Shown here: positions 51,700 to 59,851 of the stretch, in pieces
Numbering within the stretch: position 1 is the first letter of the stretch
Layout of the letters: every line of letters starts with the position of its first letter
Assembly (NCBI RefSeq): GCF_016756495.1
Contig: NZ_AP023243.1
Location: 5,584,501 to 5,648,500 of the forward strand
Length of the DNA stretch: 64,000 nt
DNA from: Mesorhizobium sp. 113-3-3
GTDB taxonomy: Bacteria; Pseudomonadota; Alphaproteobacteria; Rhizobiales; Rhizobiaceae
Reading direction: 5' to 3'
The notes under the pieces: model-generated
Seen by the model: only the letters and a program-made list of their open reading frames with translations
Databases searched by the model: none
What the model was told of the DNA's origin: nothing
Made by a program: the position numbers and the translations under genes

Positions 51700-53022
51700 T
51701 CAACCGGCGAGATAGCGGTCGCGGATTTCCGAGACCGCATTTTCGTGCGAGCTGAAGCCCTCGTAACGGGCGAGCCTGCGGGCATGTTTCGCCAGTTCCG
51801 GATAGGCGGCCGAGGTGACATAGCCGACCGACGAGCGCTTGACGAAATCCGTCACCGAAAGCGGCCCATAGGTCCGCGCCCAGCGGCTGGTCGGCAGCAC
51901 GGCATTGGGCCCAAGGACGAAGTTGGCAAGCGTCACCGGCGTGTGCGGTCCCATCAGGATCTCGGCCGCCTCGGTGATGTGTCCAAGATGCGCGAACGGC
52001 TCCTTCGACAGGATTTCCAGATGTTCGGGCGCATAGTCGTTGATAAAGCGGTAGCTGTCTTCCAGCGACGCGGTCAGCACGATGCCGCCGCGCTTTCCGG
52101 TCAGCACCGCGCGCGAAAATTCCACGCGCTGTTCGGTCATCCGTGACCAGTGTTGCGGGAGTGCGGCGAGTGCTGCCTCGGCGACCTTGCGGCTGTGTGT
52201 CACCAGATAGGCCGAGGAATCCGGTCCGTGCTCGGCCTCGATCAAAAGATCAAGCGCGGCAAGGCCACCATCGACACTGTCATCGGCAAAGATGATGGCT
52301 TCCGACGGACCGGCCGGGAGACCGGTGTTGATGATCGAGGACAGCACACTTTTGGCCGCAACCACCCATGGGCTGCCGGGGCCGACGATCTTGAGCGCCG
52401 GCTTCACCGTTTCGGTGCCGTAGGCGACGGCGGCGACGGCCTGGGCGCCGCCGCATTTGTAGACAGTGTGCACGCCGGCGAGGCGCGCGGCGACCAGCGT
52501 CGCCGCATCCACCGAACCGTCCGATGTCGGCGGCGTCACGATCGCGATCTGCGGCACGCCGGCAATGACGGCCGGAACCGAGGTCATCATCGTCACCGAC
52601 GGAAAGGCGCCCTTGCCGCGCGGCACGTAGAGCGCGACCGAGGCGATCGGCGTGTATCGGTCGCCGGCATAGGCGCCCGGCCGGACTTCCTTGAGCCACA
52701 TCGTTTCGGGCTTCTGCTCCTCATGGAAGCGCCGGATGTTGTCGATGCCGAAGCCGATGCTTTCCACGACATCCTTCTCGACCCTGTCGAAGGCCGCCTC
52801 GAACTCGGCTTCCGAGACTTTCAGCCCGCCTTCGGCGACATTGGCCTTGTCGAGTTCCCTGGCAAAGCGGACCAGCGCGGCGTCGCCCTCATCCTTCACG
52901 GCCTGGATGATCGGGCGGACCTTTTCGACGAAATCCGACAGATCGCCCTCGGCGCGTTTCAGCAAGCCGGCTCGCTGGTTGGCGTCGAGCGATGACAGAT
53001 CGTGGAAGCTGATGTCGGACAT
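51700..53022 (-). CDS. HisD-family dehydrogenase, probable catabolic paralogue (HpsN-like)
   Basis: 440-residue four-electron alcohol dehydrogenase of the histidinol dehydrogenase family. The catalytic pair is E333-H334 (APEHLE). Zinc ligands differ from biosynthetic HisD: the usual Gln (SQAEH) is E262 (IEAEHG), and the usual Asp (GDY) is N367 (LANFVLGPN), while H265 and H426 are kept. This ANF-LGPN pattern is known from HisD paralogues such as sulfopropanediol 3-dehydrogenase HpsN. ATG 53022 has GAGGAA upstream. I favour oxidation of a C3 sulfonate or other amino/polyol, not histidine synthesis. Confidence 0.8.
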   Translation of the reverse strand: MSDISFHDLSSLDANQRAGLLKRAEGDLSDFVEKVRPIIQAVKDEGDAALVRFARELDKANVAEGGLKVSEAEFEAAFDRVEKDVVESIGFGIDNIRRFHEEQKPETMWLKEVRPGAYAGDRYTPIASVALYVPRGKGAFPSVTMMTSVPAVIAGVPQIAIVTPPTSDGSVDAATLVAARLAGVHTVYKCGGAQAVAAVAYGTETVKPALKIVGPGSPWVVAAKSVLSSIINTGLPAGPSEAIIFADDSVDGGLAALDLLIEAEHGPDSSAYLVTHSRKVAEAALAALPQHWSRMTEQRVEFSRAVLTGKRGGIVLTASLEDSYRFINDYAPEHLEILSKEPFAHLGHITEAAEILMGPHTPVTLANFVLGPNAVLPTSRWARTYGPLSVTDFVKRSSVGYVTSAAYPELAKHARRLARYEGFSSHENAVSEIRDRYLAG

Positions 53023-53101
53023 GGATATTCCTCTTTGTTGGAACGTAATGTGCCGGCCGGTCACATTGCGGAAGACTTTGATTTCGAGCCTGTGGCGAGC
53101 C

Positions 53102-53875
53102 TCAAATCGATGCCAGGAACCCGCCATCCACCGGAATGGACTGGCCGGTGATGTAAGCCGCCGCATCCGAGGCAAGGAAGACGGCGACGCCGTGCAGGTC
53201 ACCGAGATCGCCGAAACGGTGCTGCGGGATCTTGGCGAGCATGGACTGCTGCCATGCCTCGTCGCTGTAGAACACATCGGTCATCGCCGTCCTGAAGTAA
53301 CCCGGGGCGATGGCGTTGACCCTGATGCCAAGCCCCGCCCACTCCGCCGCCAGCGCCCGTGTCATGCCGAGCAGGCCAGACTTCGACGAGCCGTAGGGCA
53401 CAGCGGTGGGAATGCCGACTTCCGACGTCAGCGAGCAGAGATTGATGATGGCGCCGCCACGCCCCGCGTCGCGCATCTGGCTTGCCGCGGCCTGGGCGCA
53501 GAAGAACGCCCCCTTGAGATTGGTGTCGACGATCCGGTCCCACAGCGCCTCGTCGACGTCGAGCGAGGGCCTGACCTCTTCCATTCCGGCATTGTTGACG
53601 AGGATGTCGAGACCGCCAAGCAGGCCGGCTGCCTCGGCGGTGGCTGTCCGGCAGCGGCCGACATCGGTGACGTCGAGGGCAATCGCATGCGCAACACCGC
53701 CGGCGGCACGGATCGCCGCTGTCGTCTCCTCCAGCGACGCCAGGCTACGCGCGGTGATCGCGACGTCGGCGCCGGCCGCGCTTAGCGCCTCGGCGATGCT
53801 GCGGCCGATGCCGCGGCTGGCGCCGGTGACAAGCGCCTTCCTGCCGGCAAGATCGAACAGAGAAGCATTGCGCAT
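53102..53875 (-). CDS. Short-chain dehydrogenase/reductase
   Basis: 257-residue classical SDR. The cofactor motif is TGASRGIG, followed by NNAG, the catalytic Tyr-Lys is YGSSKSG, and PG at the C-terminal side (IAPGYFRT). AAGGAGG gives a strong ribosome site at ATG 53875. It heads the minus-strand run SDR, HisD-like, MDR, GntR. With the MDR protein it could interconvert or racemise the secondary alcohol that the HisD-like enzyme oxidises. Confidence 0.88.
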   Translation of the reverse strand: MRNASLFDLAGRKALVTGASRGIGRSIAEALSAAGADVAITARSLASLEETTAAIRAAGGVAHAIALDVTDVGRCRTATAEAAGLLGGLDILVNNAGMEEVRPSLDVDEALWDRIVDTNLKGAFFCAQAAASQMRDAGRGGAIINLCSLTSEVGIPTAVPYGSSKSGLLGMTRALAAEWAGLGIRVNAIAPGYFRTAMTDVFYSDEAWQQSMLAKIPQHRFGDLGDLHGVAVFLASDAAAYITGQSIPVDGGFLASI

Positions 53876-53932
53876 GTGATCCTCCTTGCCGGTGCCGAGC
53901 TTCCTCTTCCACGGCGAGACTATCAGATCAAG

Positions 53933-53954
53933 TTACATATACAAGCATATACAA
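53933..53954. promoter_or_regulatory. Candidate GntR operator, SDR / aminotransferase divergent promoter
   Basis: TTACATATACAAGC then ATATACAA: the 8-mer ATATACAA appears twice (53937-53944 and 53947-53954) in tandem with a GC spacer. CATATACAAG here is identical to the one at 48452-48461. The gap 53876-54102 separates the SDR operon from the plus-strand aminotransferase, so one site could control both directions. Confidence 0.62.
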
Positions 53955-54102
53955 ACCGTTTCGGCTACGCTACTCCTCAACAAAATTCGCGGCACCGGCG
54001 TGCCTGTCGGTGACCTGGCGCGCCCGTGGACGATGCAGCGAAACCCGGTGTTTGAGAACCCGGTCGATGACGGGAGTCGACCGGCAGCAGAGGAGCCCGC
54101 CC

Positions 54103-55206
54103 GTGTCGAAAGCCGCAAATATAGTCCGAACCGAAGTCATGCGCCTGTCGCCTTACAATTCCGGGCTGACCATCGCCGAGGTCATGCAGCGATATGCTCC
54201 AGCCAGGATCGCCAAGCTGGGCTCGAATGAAAACCCGCTTGGTCCGAGCCCGACGCTCGCCACGATGATGCAGGCCGGCGCCGAGATGTTCCGGCTCTAT
54301 CCAGACCCCGCCGGACGCGCACTGCGCCAGGCGATCGCCGCCAAATATGAATTCAGCGAGGATCAAATCATCCTCGGCAATGGGTCGGAGGACCTTCTTT
54401 CCGTTATCAGCCGTGCCGTGTTGCGGCCTGGCGATACAGTCGCCACGCTCTATCCGTCGTTTCCGTTGCACGAGGACTACGCGACGCTGATGGGCGCGAG
54501 CATCAACCGTGTCGCCGTCAATGACGATCTTACCATCAATGTCGACGCCCTGATCGAGGCGGTGCACGAGCGCCCGCGCATGCTGCTGTTCTCCAACCCG
54601 ACGAACCCGGTCGGCAGTTGGCTGTCCGCCGGCGATTTATCGAGGGTTCTGGACGCGGTTAGCGACGAGACGCTGATTGTCGTCGACGAAGCCTATGCCG
54701 AATATGCCGAGGGCGACGACTATGCCTCGGCGTTGCCTGACCTCGGCAAACGCGACCAGCCCTGGATCGTGCTGCGGACATTTTCCAAGGCGTTCGGACT
54801 TGCCGGATTGCGGATCGGCTTCGGCATCGTCGGTGACCCGGAATTGCGCGGGCTGCTCGACAGGGTGCGCACGCCCTTCAACGCCAATGGCATGGCGCAG
54901 GCGGCCGCGCTGGCGGCGCTGGCCGACGAGGAACACCTTGCAAGGGTCGTCGCGCTGGCCAAGGCGGAAAGAACAAGTGTCGAGAATTTCCTCAGGAGCA
55001 AGGGCGTCGAAGTTGCCGCTTCGCGAGGCAATTTCCTGTTCTTCAACTGCCGGCAAAATGCCAGCACGTTCGCCGAGGGCCTGTTGCGCGAAGGCGTCAT
55101 CGTAAAACCCTGGAAGCAGGACGGTTTTGACAGCTACGTGCGCGTCAGCATCGGCTCGCCTGCGGAGAACGACCACTTCATGGCGGCGCTGTCGCAGCAG
55201 TTGTGA
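54103..55206 (+). CDS. HisC-like class I/II PLP aminotransferase
   Basis: 367 residues. The PLP lysine is K229 (TFSKAFGLAG), with N168 in SNPTNP, D195 and Y198 in VDEAYAEY, and SNENPLGPSP at the N-terminal side as in histidinol-phosphate aminotransferases. GTG 54103 is chosen because GAGGAG lies nine bases upstream; the earlier in-frame ATG has no ribosome site. Linked to a HisD paralogue and an APH-like kinase, it is more likely catabolic than the housekeeping hisC. Confidence 0.82.
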   Translation: MSKAANIVRTEVMRLSPYNSGLTIAEVMQRYAPARIAKLGSNENPLGPSPTLATMMQAGAEMFRLYPDPAGRALRQAIAAKYEFSEDQIILGNGSEDLLSVISRAVLRPGDTVATLYPSFPLHEDYATLMGASINRVAVNDDLTINVDALIEAVHERPRMLLFSNPTNPVGSWLSAGDLSRVLDAVSDETLIVVDEAYAEYAEGDDYASALPDLGKRDQPWIVLRTFSKAFGLAGLRIGFGIVGDPELRGLLDRVRTPFNANGMAQAAALAALADEEHLARVVALAKAERTSVENFLRSKGVEVAASRGNFLFFNCRQNASTFAEGLLREGVIVKPWKQDGFDSYVRVSIGSPAENDHFMAALSQQL

Positions 55207-55360
55207 TTTCCCGAAAGCCATGCTGAATTGACTGGTGCGCCCGGCACGATATTCGAGGGTCTGCCGTTCCCTCTTGAGTTTCTCGCAGGTGGTACATCGC
55301 CTTTCGTCCAATGCTTCCACCCAGCCTCTCTGACCTGCGTCCCTATCGGTCACTTTGACG

Positions 55361-56653
55361 ATGTCCAATATGCTCGAAAGCAGCCCACCCCGGAGCCTCT
55401 ACCGCGAAACGGCCGGGGGCACCGGCAAATACCCCGCCCTTGCCGGCGCGCAGCGGGCAAGGGTCGCCATTGTCGGCGGCGGCTTCACCGGCCTTTCCAC
55501 CGCTCTGCACCTGGCGGAAGCCGGCGACGACGTTGCCGTGCTCGAAGCCCAACAGCCGGGTTGGGGCGCTTCGGGCAGGAATGGCGGCCAGGTCAATCCC
55601 GGCCTCAAATACGATCCCGACACGATCGAAGCGATGTACGGCCCTGAGCTCGGGCCGCGGATGATCGATTTCTCCTATGGCGCGCCGGATTTCACCTATG
55701 GCTTGATCAAGCGCCTGTCGATCGCCTGCGATGCGCGGCAGAACGGCACCATACGCGCGGCGATCCGGCCGAAGCCGGAAGCCGCGGTGCGGGCCACGGC
55801 CGCGCAATGCGAGCGGAGGGGAATGCCGGTCAGCGTGCTGGACGCGCAGGCGATGGCGGCGCGTACCGGAACGGACAGATACATAGCCGGCCTGTTCGAC
55901 GCCCGTGGCGGTGACCTCCACCCCCTGAAATACAGCCTTGGCCTGGCAGAAGCCGCGCGGAGCGCCGGCGCGCGGATATTCGGCGGCAGCGAAGTCGTCG
56001 CGCTGAAGCGGGAGGCTGGCCGATGGGTCCTCAAAACCGCGAACGGCTCTGTCAGCGCCGAGAAGGTGCTTGTCGCGACCAACGGTTACACCGGCTCCCT
56101 GTGGCCAGGCCTGGAGCGGTCGCTGGTTCCGGTGTTCAGCGCGATCGCGGCGACCGAGCCGCTTCCGCCGGCGGCCGCGGGCCAAATTCTCCCCGACAGG
56201 CCCGTCCTCTACGAAGCCGGCAACATCACGGTGTACTACCGTGTCGACGCCGAGAGGCGTCTTCTCATGGGCGGCCGGGGACCGATGAAGCCCATCGGCG
56301 ACGCGTCCGCCATCCGCTACCTCACCGACTATGCGCTGCGGCTGTGGCCGGCGCTCGAGGGAATACGCTGGACGCATGGCTGGAACGGCCGGGTTGCGAT
56401 CACCAAGGACCATCTTCTGCACATCCACGAGCCGGAAGACGGCGTGCTGATCTGCCTTGGCTACAATGGCCGTGGCATCGCCATGGCCTCGGCGATGGGC
56501 GCTGCCCTGGCGCAACGCCTGCGCGGCGACGAGACGTCGCCGTTCCCCATGCCGATATCGCCGCTCAAGCCAATCCGGTTTCACCGCTTCTGGCCTATCG
56601 GGGTGAAAGCGGCGATCCTTTCGGGGCGGCTGAAGGACCGTTTCGGCCTCTGA
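55361..56653 (+). CDS. FAD-dependent oxidoreductase (PuuB / gamma-glutamylputrescine oxidase-like)
   Basis: 430 residues of the DAO family. GGGFTGLS is at residues 39-46, GWGASGRNGGQVNPG holds the flavin-contact region of PuuB-like oxidases, and GYNGRGIAMASAMG is the C-terminal flavin loop. It should deaminate a primary or secondary amine. The start is ATG 55361; a TTG two codons earlier and an ATG three codons later are possible, and no strong ribosome site decides. It follows the aminotransferase by 154 bp and converges on the next SDR gene. Confidence 0.83.
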   Translation: MSNMLESSPPRSLYRETAGGTGKYPALAGAQRARVAIVGGGFTGLSTALHLAEAGDDVAVLEAQQPGWGASGRNGGQVNPGLKYDPDTIEAMYGPELGPRMIDFSYGAPDFTYGLIKRLSIACDARQNGTIRAAIRPKPEAAVRATAAQCERRGMPVSVLDAQAMAARTGTDRYIAGLFDARGGDLHPLKYSLGLAEAARSAGARIFGGSEVVALKREAGRWVLKTANGSVSAEKVLVATNGYTGSLWPGLERSLVPVFSAIAATEPLPPAAAGQILPDRPVLYEAGNITVYYRVDAERRLLMGGRGPMKPIGDASAIRYLTDYALRLWPALEGIRWTHGWNGRVAITKDHLLHIHEPEDGVLICLGYNGRGIAMASAMGAALAQRLRGDETSPFPMPISPLKPIRFHRFWPIGVKAAILSGRLKDRFGL

Positions 56654-56680
56654 CGCGAAGGGCTCGCCCGGCCTGTTCTC

Positions 56681-57487
56681 TTATCGATATTTCGGAAACG
56701 TGTTGCCGGCCGGCGCGTTGGCCCAGCTCTGCAAGGTCTGGCCGCCGTCGATCAGCCAGTCGACGCCGGTGACGTGCCTTGCCTCATCCGAGGCGAGGAA
56801 GGCCACGGCGGCCGCGACATCGTCCGGCTGGCCGACGCGGCGCAGCGGGATGCGGTCGGCGAAATGCTGGACGCTGCTCTTGAAATCGCCGTCGCCGGAG
56901 GCCGGCACGCCGAGCGTCGTCTCGATCACACCGGGGCAGATGGCATTGACGCGGATGCCATAGGGCGCGGCATCGAGTGCGGCGACCCGCGTCAGCCCGA
57001 CCACGCCATGCTTCGAGGCGACATAGCCGGCACCGCCGGTAAGCACATCCCAGCCCGCCATGGACGATCCCATATTGACGATCGAGCCGCCAGTCCCGGC
57101 CTTGATCATCGCTTGGAGCGACGCCTGCAGGACGAGGAAGATGCCGCGCAGATTGATGCGAATGATGGTGTCCCAATCCTCGACAGGCAATTCGTGCACG
57201 GGAGCAACGACGCCGGAAATGCCGGCATTGTTGAAGACCACATCGAGCCCGCCCAATGTCTCGACTGTGGTTTCGACGGCGCCGCGCACATCCGTCTCGT
57301 TGGTGACGTCGGCTTCGATGGCGATGGTGTTGTCGCCGAGAGAGCCAGCGAGTTCCCGGGCGGCAGCCCCGTTGCGATCGACGATGGCGACCCGCGCGCC
57401 CTCATCGAGGAAGCGCCGGACCGCGGCGCTGCCGATGGCGCCGGCGCCGCCGGTGACAAGAATCCTCTTCTGGTCGAACCGCTTCAT
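56681..57487 (-). CDS. Short-chain dehydrogenase/reductase
   Basis: 268-residue classical SDR. TGGAGAIG is the cofactor motif, with NNAGISG, active-site YVASKHG, and CPGVIETT. ATG 57487 overlaps the epimerase stop (ATGA), so the two are coupled. The extra upstream frame runs inside the epimerase gene and is ignored. It is the second gene of the minus-strand pair that begins at the shared 19-base element, and is expected to oxidise a sugar-like or cyclic alcohol. Confidence 0.87.
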   Translation of the reverse strand: MKRFDQKRILVTGGAGAIGSAAVRRFLDEGARVAIVDRNGAAARELAGSLGDNTIAIEADVTNETDVRGAVETTVETLGGLDVVFNNAGISGVVAPVHELPVEDWDTIIRINLRGIFLVLQASLQAMIKAGTGGSIVNMGSSMAGWDVLTGGAGYVASKHGVVGLTRVAALDAAPYGIRVNAICPGVIETTLGVPASGDGDFKSSVQHFADRIPLRRVGQPDDVAAAVAFLASDEARHVTGVDWLIDGGQTLQSWANAPAGNTFPKYR

Positions 57488-58338
57488 CCCTCGGTCTCCG
57501 GCTTTGGGTAGGAACGCCATGAATGCTCCGGCGCGAAGCCGAGCGTCTGGCGCGCATGGACCGTGTCCAGCACGGAGCTGAAGCCAGCGATCGGCCGGGA
57601 CAGTGCGACGCCTGGATAGGCGCGGCGCACCAGCGCCTCGGTCTCCTCCTCTATGAAGGTGTCGGCGGCGCTGAGCAGGACGCGCAGATGACCGTCGCCT
57701 TGCCATTCCATTGCCCGCAGGAAACCCTGCCCGGCGTCGCGCGCGTCGAGATAGGCCCACAGGTCGCGGGCGCTGTCGGCGGTGGCGCGGCGCGGGCCGA
57801 CGCCGGCGAAGAAGGATTGCGGGGTCTGTATCCAGGGCATGCGGATGCTGACCGCCGAGAAGGCGCCGCGGCGCACCGCCGCGTCGACGATTTCCTCACC
57901 CAGCCATTTCGACAGGCCGTACGGATCCTGCGCGCCGACCGGGTGGTTCATGTCGACCGGCAGGTAGGGCGGAATGACCGTCTTCTCGAAGAAAGGATAG
58001 CCGAAGACGCTGAAGGACGAGGCATAGACGAAGCGCCCGATACCGGCCATGGCAGCAGCCTCGACGACATTGTAGGCGGTCGCGACATTGGTGTTGAACA
58101 CCTCGCCGCCGGCACGCCCGGTCGGCCGCGGAATGGCCGCGACATGCACGACGGCATCGCAATCGCGCACCAACTGCAGGGTCGACCCAAGATCCGTCAG
58201 GTCGGCGGTGGCGTGCCGCCATGCACCCCCGGGCGGCGCCACGGTATCGATGCCCAGCACATCATAGCCGGCGGCAAGCAGAGCCTCCGCCACATGACGG
58301 CCAAGCAGGCCACTGGCGCCGGTGACGATCGTCTTCAT
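57484..58338 (-). CDS. NAD-dependent epimerase/dehydratase (extended SDR)
   Basis: 284 residues. The extended-SDR motif GASGLLGRHV is at the N-terminus, and the catalytic YGLSK follows HPVGAQDP. Size and motif set resemble uronate dehydrogenases and small sugar-nucleotide epimerases. It starts 36 bp from the shared regulatory element, and a TTGACA lies further upstream on the minus strand. It is probably part of the same regulon as the amidohydrolase and DUF1185 genes. Confidence 0.85.
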   Translation of the reverse strand: MKTIVTGASGLLGRHVAEALLAAGYDVLGIDTVAPPGGAWRHATADLTDLGSTLQLVRDCDAVVHVAAIPRPTGRAGGEVFNTNVATAYNVVEAAAMAGIGRFVYASSFSVFGYPFFEKTVIPPYLPVDMNHPVGAQDPYGLSKWLGEEIVDAAVRRGAFSAVSIRMPWIQTPQSFFAGVGPRRATADSARDLWAYLDARDAGQGFLRAMEWQGDGHLRVLLSAADTFIEEETEALVRRAYPGVALSRPIAGFSSVLDTVHARQTLGFAPEHSWRSYPKPETEG

Positions 58339-58373
58339 ATCACGGCCCTCGGCTCGGTAAGTTCAACGGCTCG

Positions 58374-58392
58374 AATATCATTGATGGTCATA
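58374..58392 (-). promoter_or_regulatory. Shared regulon element, copy A
   Basis: Read on the minus strand this is TATGACCATCAATGATATT, 17/19 identical to copy B at 62389-62407. It contains the small dyad TGA-N3-TCA. A -35-like TTGACA is 27 bases upstream (58425-58420, minus strand), and the epimerase ATG is 35 bases downstream. It is a probable operator for the MarR protein encoded nearby. Confidence 0.7.
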
Positions 58393-58539
58393 CAAATCGA
58401 GCACATGGTTGCCACCCCTTGTCAAGGCCATATCGCGCCGGACAAATAGCGCATACGCTTCTCGCAGCGGCGTGCGCAAGCCCGCTGACTACTGCTTAGC
58501 GCCGGACGGGATTGACTTGGCACCCGCCAGGGTTTTTTG

Positions 58540-58558
58540 TATGAGCATCAACGATCGA
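58540..58558 (+). promoter_or_regulatory. Shared regulon element, copy C
   Basis: TATGAGCATCAACGATCGA matches the first 15 bases of copy B at 14 positions and keeps TGA-N3-TCA. It is 15 bases before the isochorismatase-like gene start, downstream of a TTGACT hexamer (58512-58517). An ATG inside the element (58541) is in frame with the gene but lacks a ribosome site. This would give autoregulation of the MarR gene, which is in the same operon. Confidence 0.6.
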
Positions 58559-58573
58559 CCAAAGGAGTCCGCC

Positions 58574-59218
58574 ATGGCCGTGGACGTTTTTTCCTCACAT
58601 CGGCACGATGACGCGATGCGCCTTGATCCGAAGCGTGCAGCCATTGTCGTCATCGACATGGTCAACGAATTCTGCAAACCGGGCGGGGCCATGGTGCTGC
58701 CTGGATATGAGACGCTGGTCGGGCCGCAACTGGCCGTCATCGAGGCGGCGCGCGCAGGCGGCGTGCCGGTGATCTGGGTTCACGACGCGCACCGGCCGGG
58801 CATGCGCCGCGAGCGCGAATGGGTGAAGCGTACGCCACACTGCCTGGAAGGCAGCTGGGGACCGGAGATCATCGAAGATCTTGGCGCCCGCGATGACGAG
58901 ATCCACGTCATCAAGCGGCGCTATTCGGCCTTCTTCCAGACCGACCTCGACCTGACACTGAAGGACATGCAGATCGACCAGTTGGTCATCTTCGGCGTGG
59001 TCACCAACATCTGCGTGCGATCGACTGTCCACGACGCGTTTTTCCAGGGCTATGAAGTGGTGGTGCCGAGCGATTGCTGCGCGGCGACCGGACCGCGCGA
59101 ACAGGAAAGCTCGCTCTACGATATAGCGACGCATTTCGGCGTGGTCAGCGATTCGGCTGATGTCGTCGCGGCGCTTCGCGATGGGGCGTCGCTGCAACCG
59201 ATCGAAGTCGCGGCTTGA
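58574..59218 (+). CDS. Isochorismatase-like cysteine hydrolase
   Basis: 214 residues. The amidohydrolase triad is complete: D28 (VVIDMVNEF), K114 (VIKRRYSAF) and C147 (VTNICVRST), with the cis-peptide region VVTN. Such enzymes hydrolyse amides like maleamate, N-carbamoylsarcosine or ureido compounds. AAAGGAG stands before ATG 58574. It starts the plus-strand operon with the MarR and enamidase-like genes and would suit a late ring-opening amide intermediate. The substrate is not fixed by sequence. Confidence 0.88.
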   Translation: MAVDVFSSHRHDDAMRLDPKRAAIVVIDMVNEFCKPGGAMVLPGYETLVGPQLAVIEAARAGGVPVIWVHDAHRPGMRREREWVKRTPHCLEGSWGPEIIEDLGARDDEIHVIKRRYSAFFQTDLDLTLKDMQIDQLVIFGVVTNICVRSTVHDAFFQGYEVVVPSDCCAATGPREQESSLYDIATHFGVVSDSADVVAALRDGASLQPIEVAA

Positions 59219-59262
59219 ACCATTCAGGGCCCGGCGTGCGACACAGGCAACAGGAGTCCGGT

Positions 59263-59811
59263 TTGACGACCGAAAAGAAATCCAAGAAAAGCGCGACGGC
59301 GAAGCAGCCGGACGGCAATGCGGAACCATTGAGCCGCGAGCAGGTGCTGGAGCGCTACGCCGAGACCGGATACGCGTTGGACCTGCACCCGGCGCATATC
59401 ATCCGCAAGGCACATCAGCGCGCGACGCTGCGTTTCCAGCAGGTCATGGCCGGCGAGGACCTGTCGCCGACCCAGTTCGCGGCCCTTGCCACGATCCTCA
59501 AGCATGGCGAGGTCTCGCAGAACCATCTCGGCCGGCTGACGGCGATGGATCCGTCGACCATCAGCATCGTCATGCGCAAGCTGCTCAAGCACGGGCTGAT
59601 CACGCGCAGCGCTTCCGACACCGACCAGCGCCTGTCGATGATCGCGCTGACCGAAAAAGGCACCGAATACACGCTCGAGCGGCTCGCGCGCAGCGTGGAG
59701 GTCGGACGCCGCTTTCTGTCGCCGCTGTCACCCGCCGAGCAGACGACGCTGCTGCGCCTGCTCAAGCGCATCAATGACGACGATCCATCGAATGGCGACG
59801 GCGGCAAGTAA
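59263..59811 (+). CDS. MarR family transcriptional regulator
   Basis: 182 residues with a winged helix-turn-helix (TQFAALATILKHGEVSQNHLGR, then DPSTISIVMRKLLKHGLITR). A lysine-rich N-terminal tail precedes it. The likely start is TTG 59263, with CAGGAG six bases upstream, giving MTTEKKSKK; the TTG at 59215 has no ribosome site. It is probably the repressor acting on the TATGACCATCAA element found at each promoter of this region. Confidence 0.85.
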   Translation: MTTEKKSKKSATAKQPDGNAEPLSREQVLERYAETGYALDLHPAHIIRKAHQRATLRFQQVMAGEDLSPTQFAALATILKHGEVSQNHLGRLTAMDPSTISIVMRKLLKHGLITRSASDTDQRLSMIALTEKGTEYTLERLARSVEVGRRFLSPLSPAEQTTLLRLLKRINDDDPSNGDGGK

Positions 59812-59851
59812 GCCGCGCCAAGACCTTCCAGATCAGCAGAAATGAGAACCA

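Noticed and set aside
54103..55206. Calling this gene the biosynthetic hisC
   Set aside because: It sits in a GntR-controlled catabolic cluster with a metal-site-altered HisD paralogue, unlike a histidine biosynthesis operon.
56681..57760. Longer N-terminus for the SDR
   Set aside because: The added 90 codons lie inside the epimerase gene in another frame and are Arg-rich; the ATGA overlap at 57487 fixes the start.
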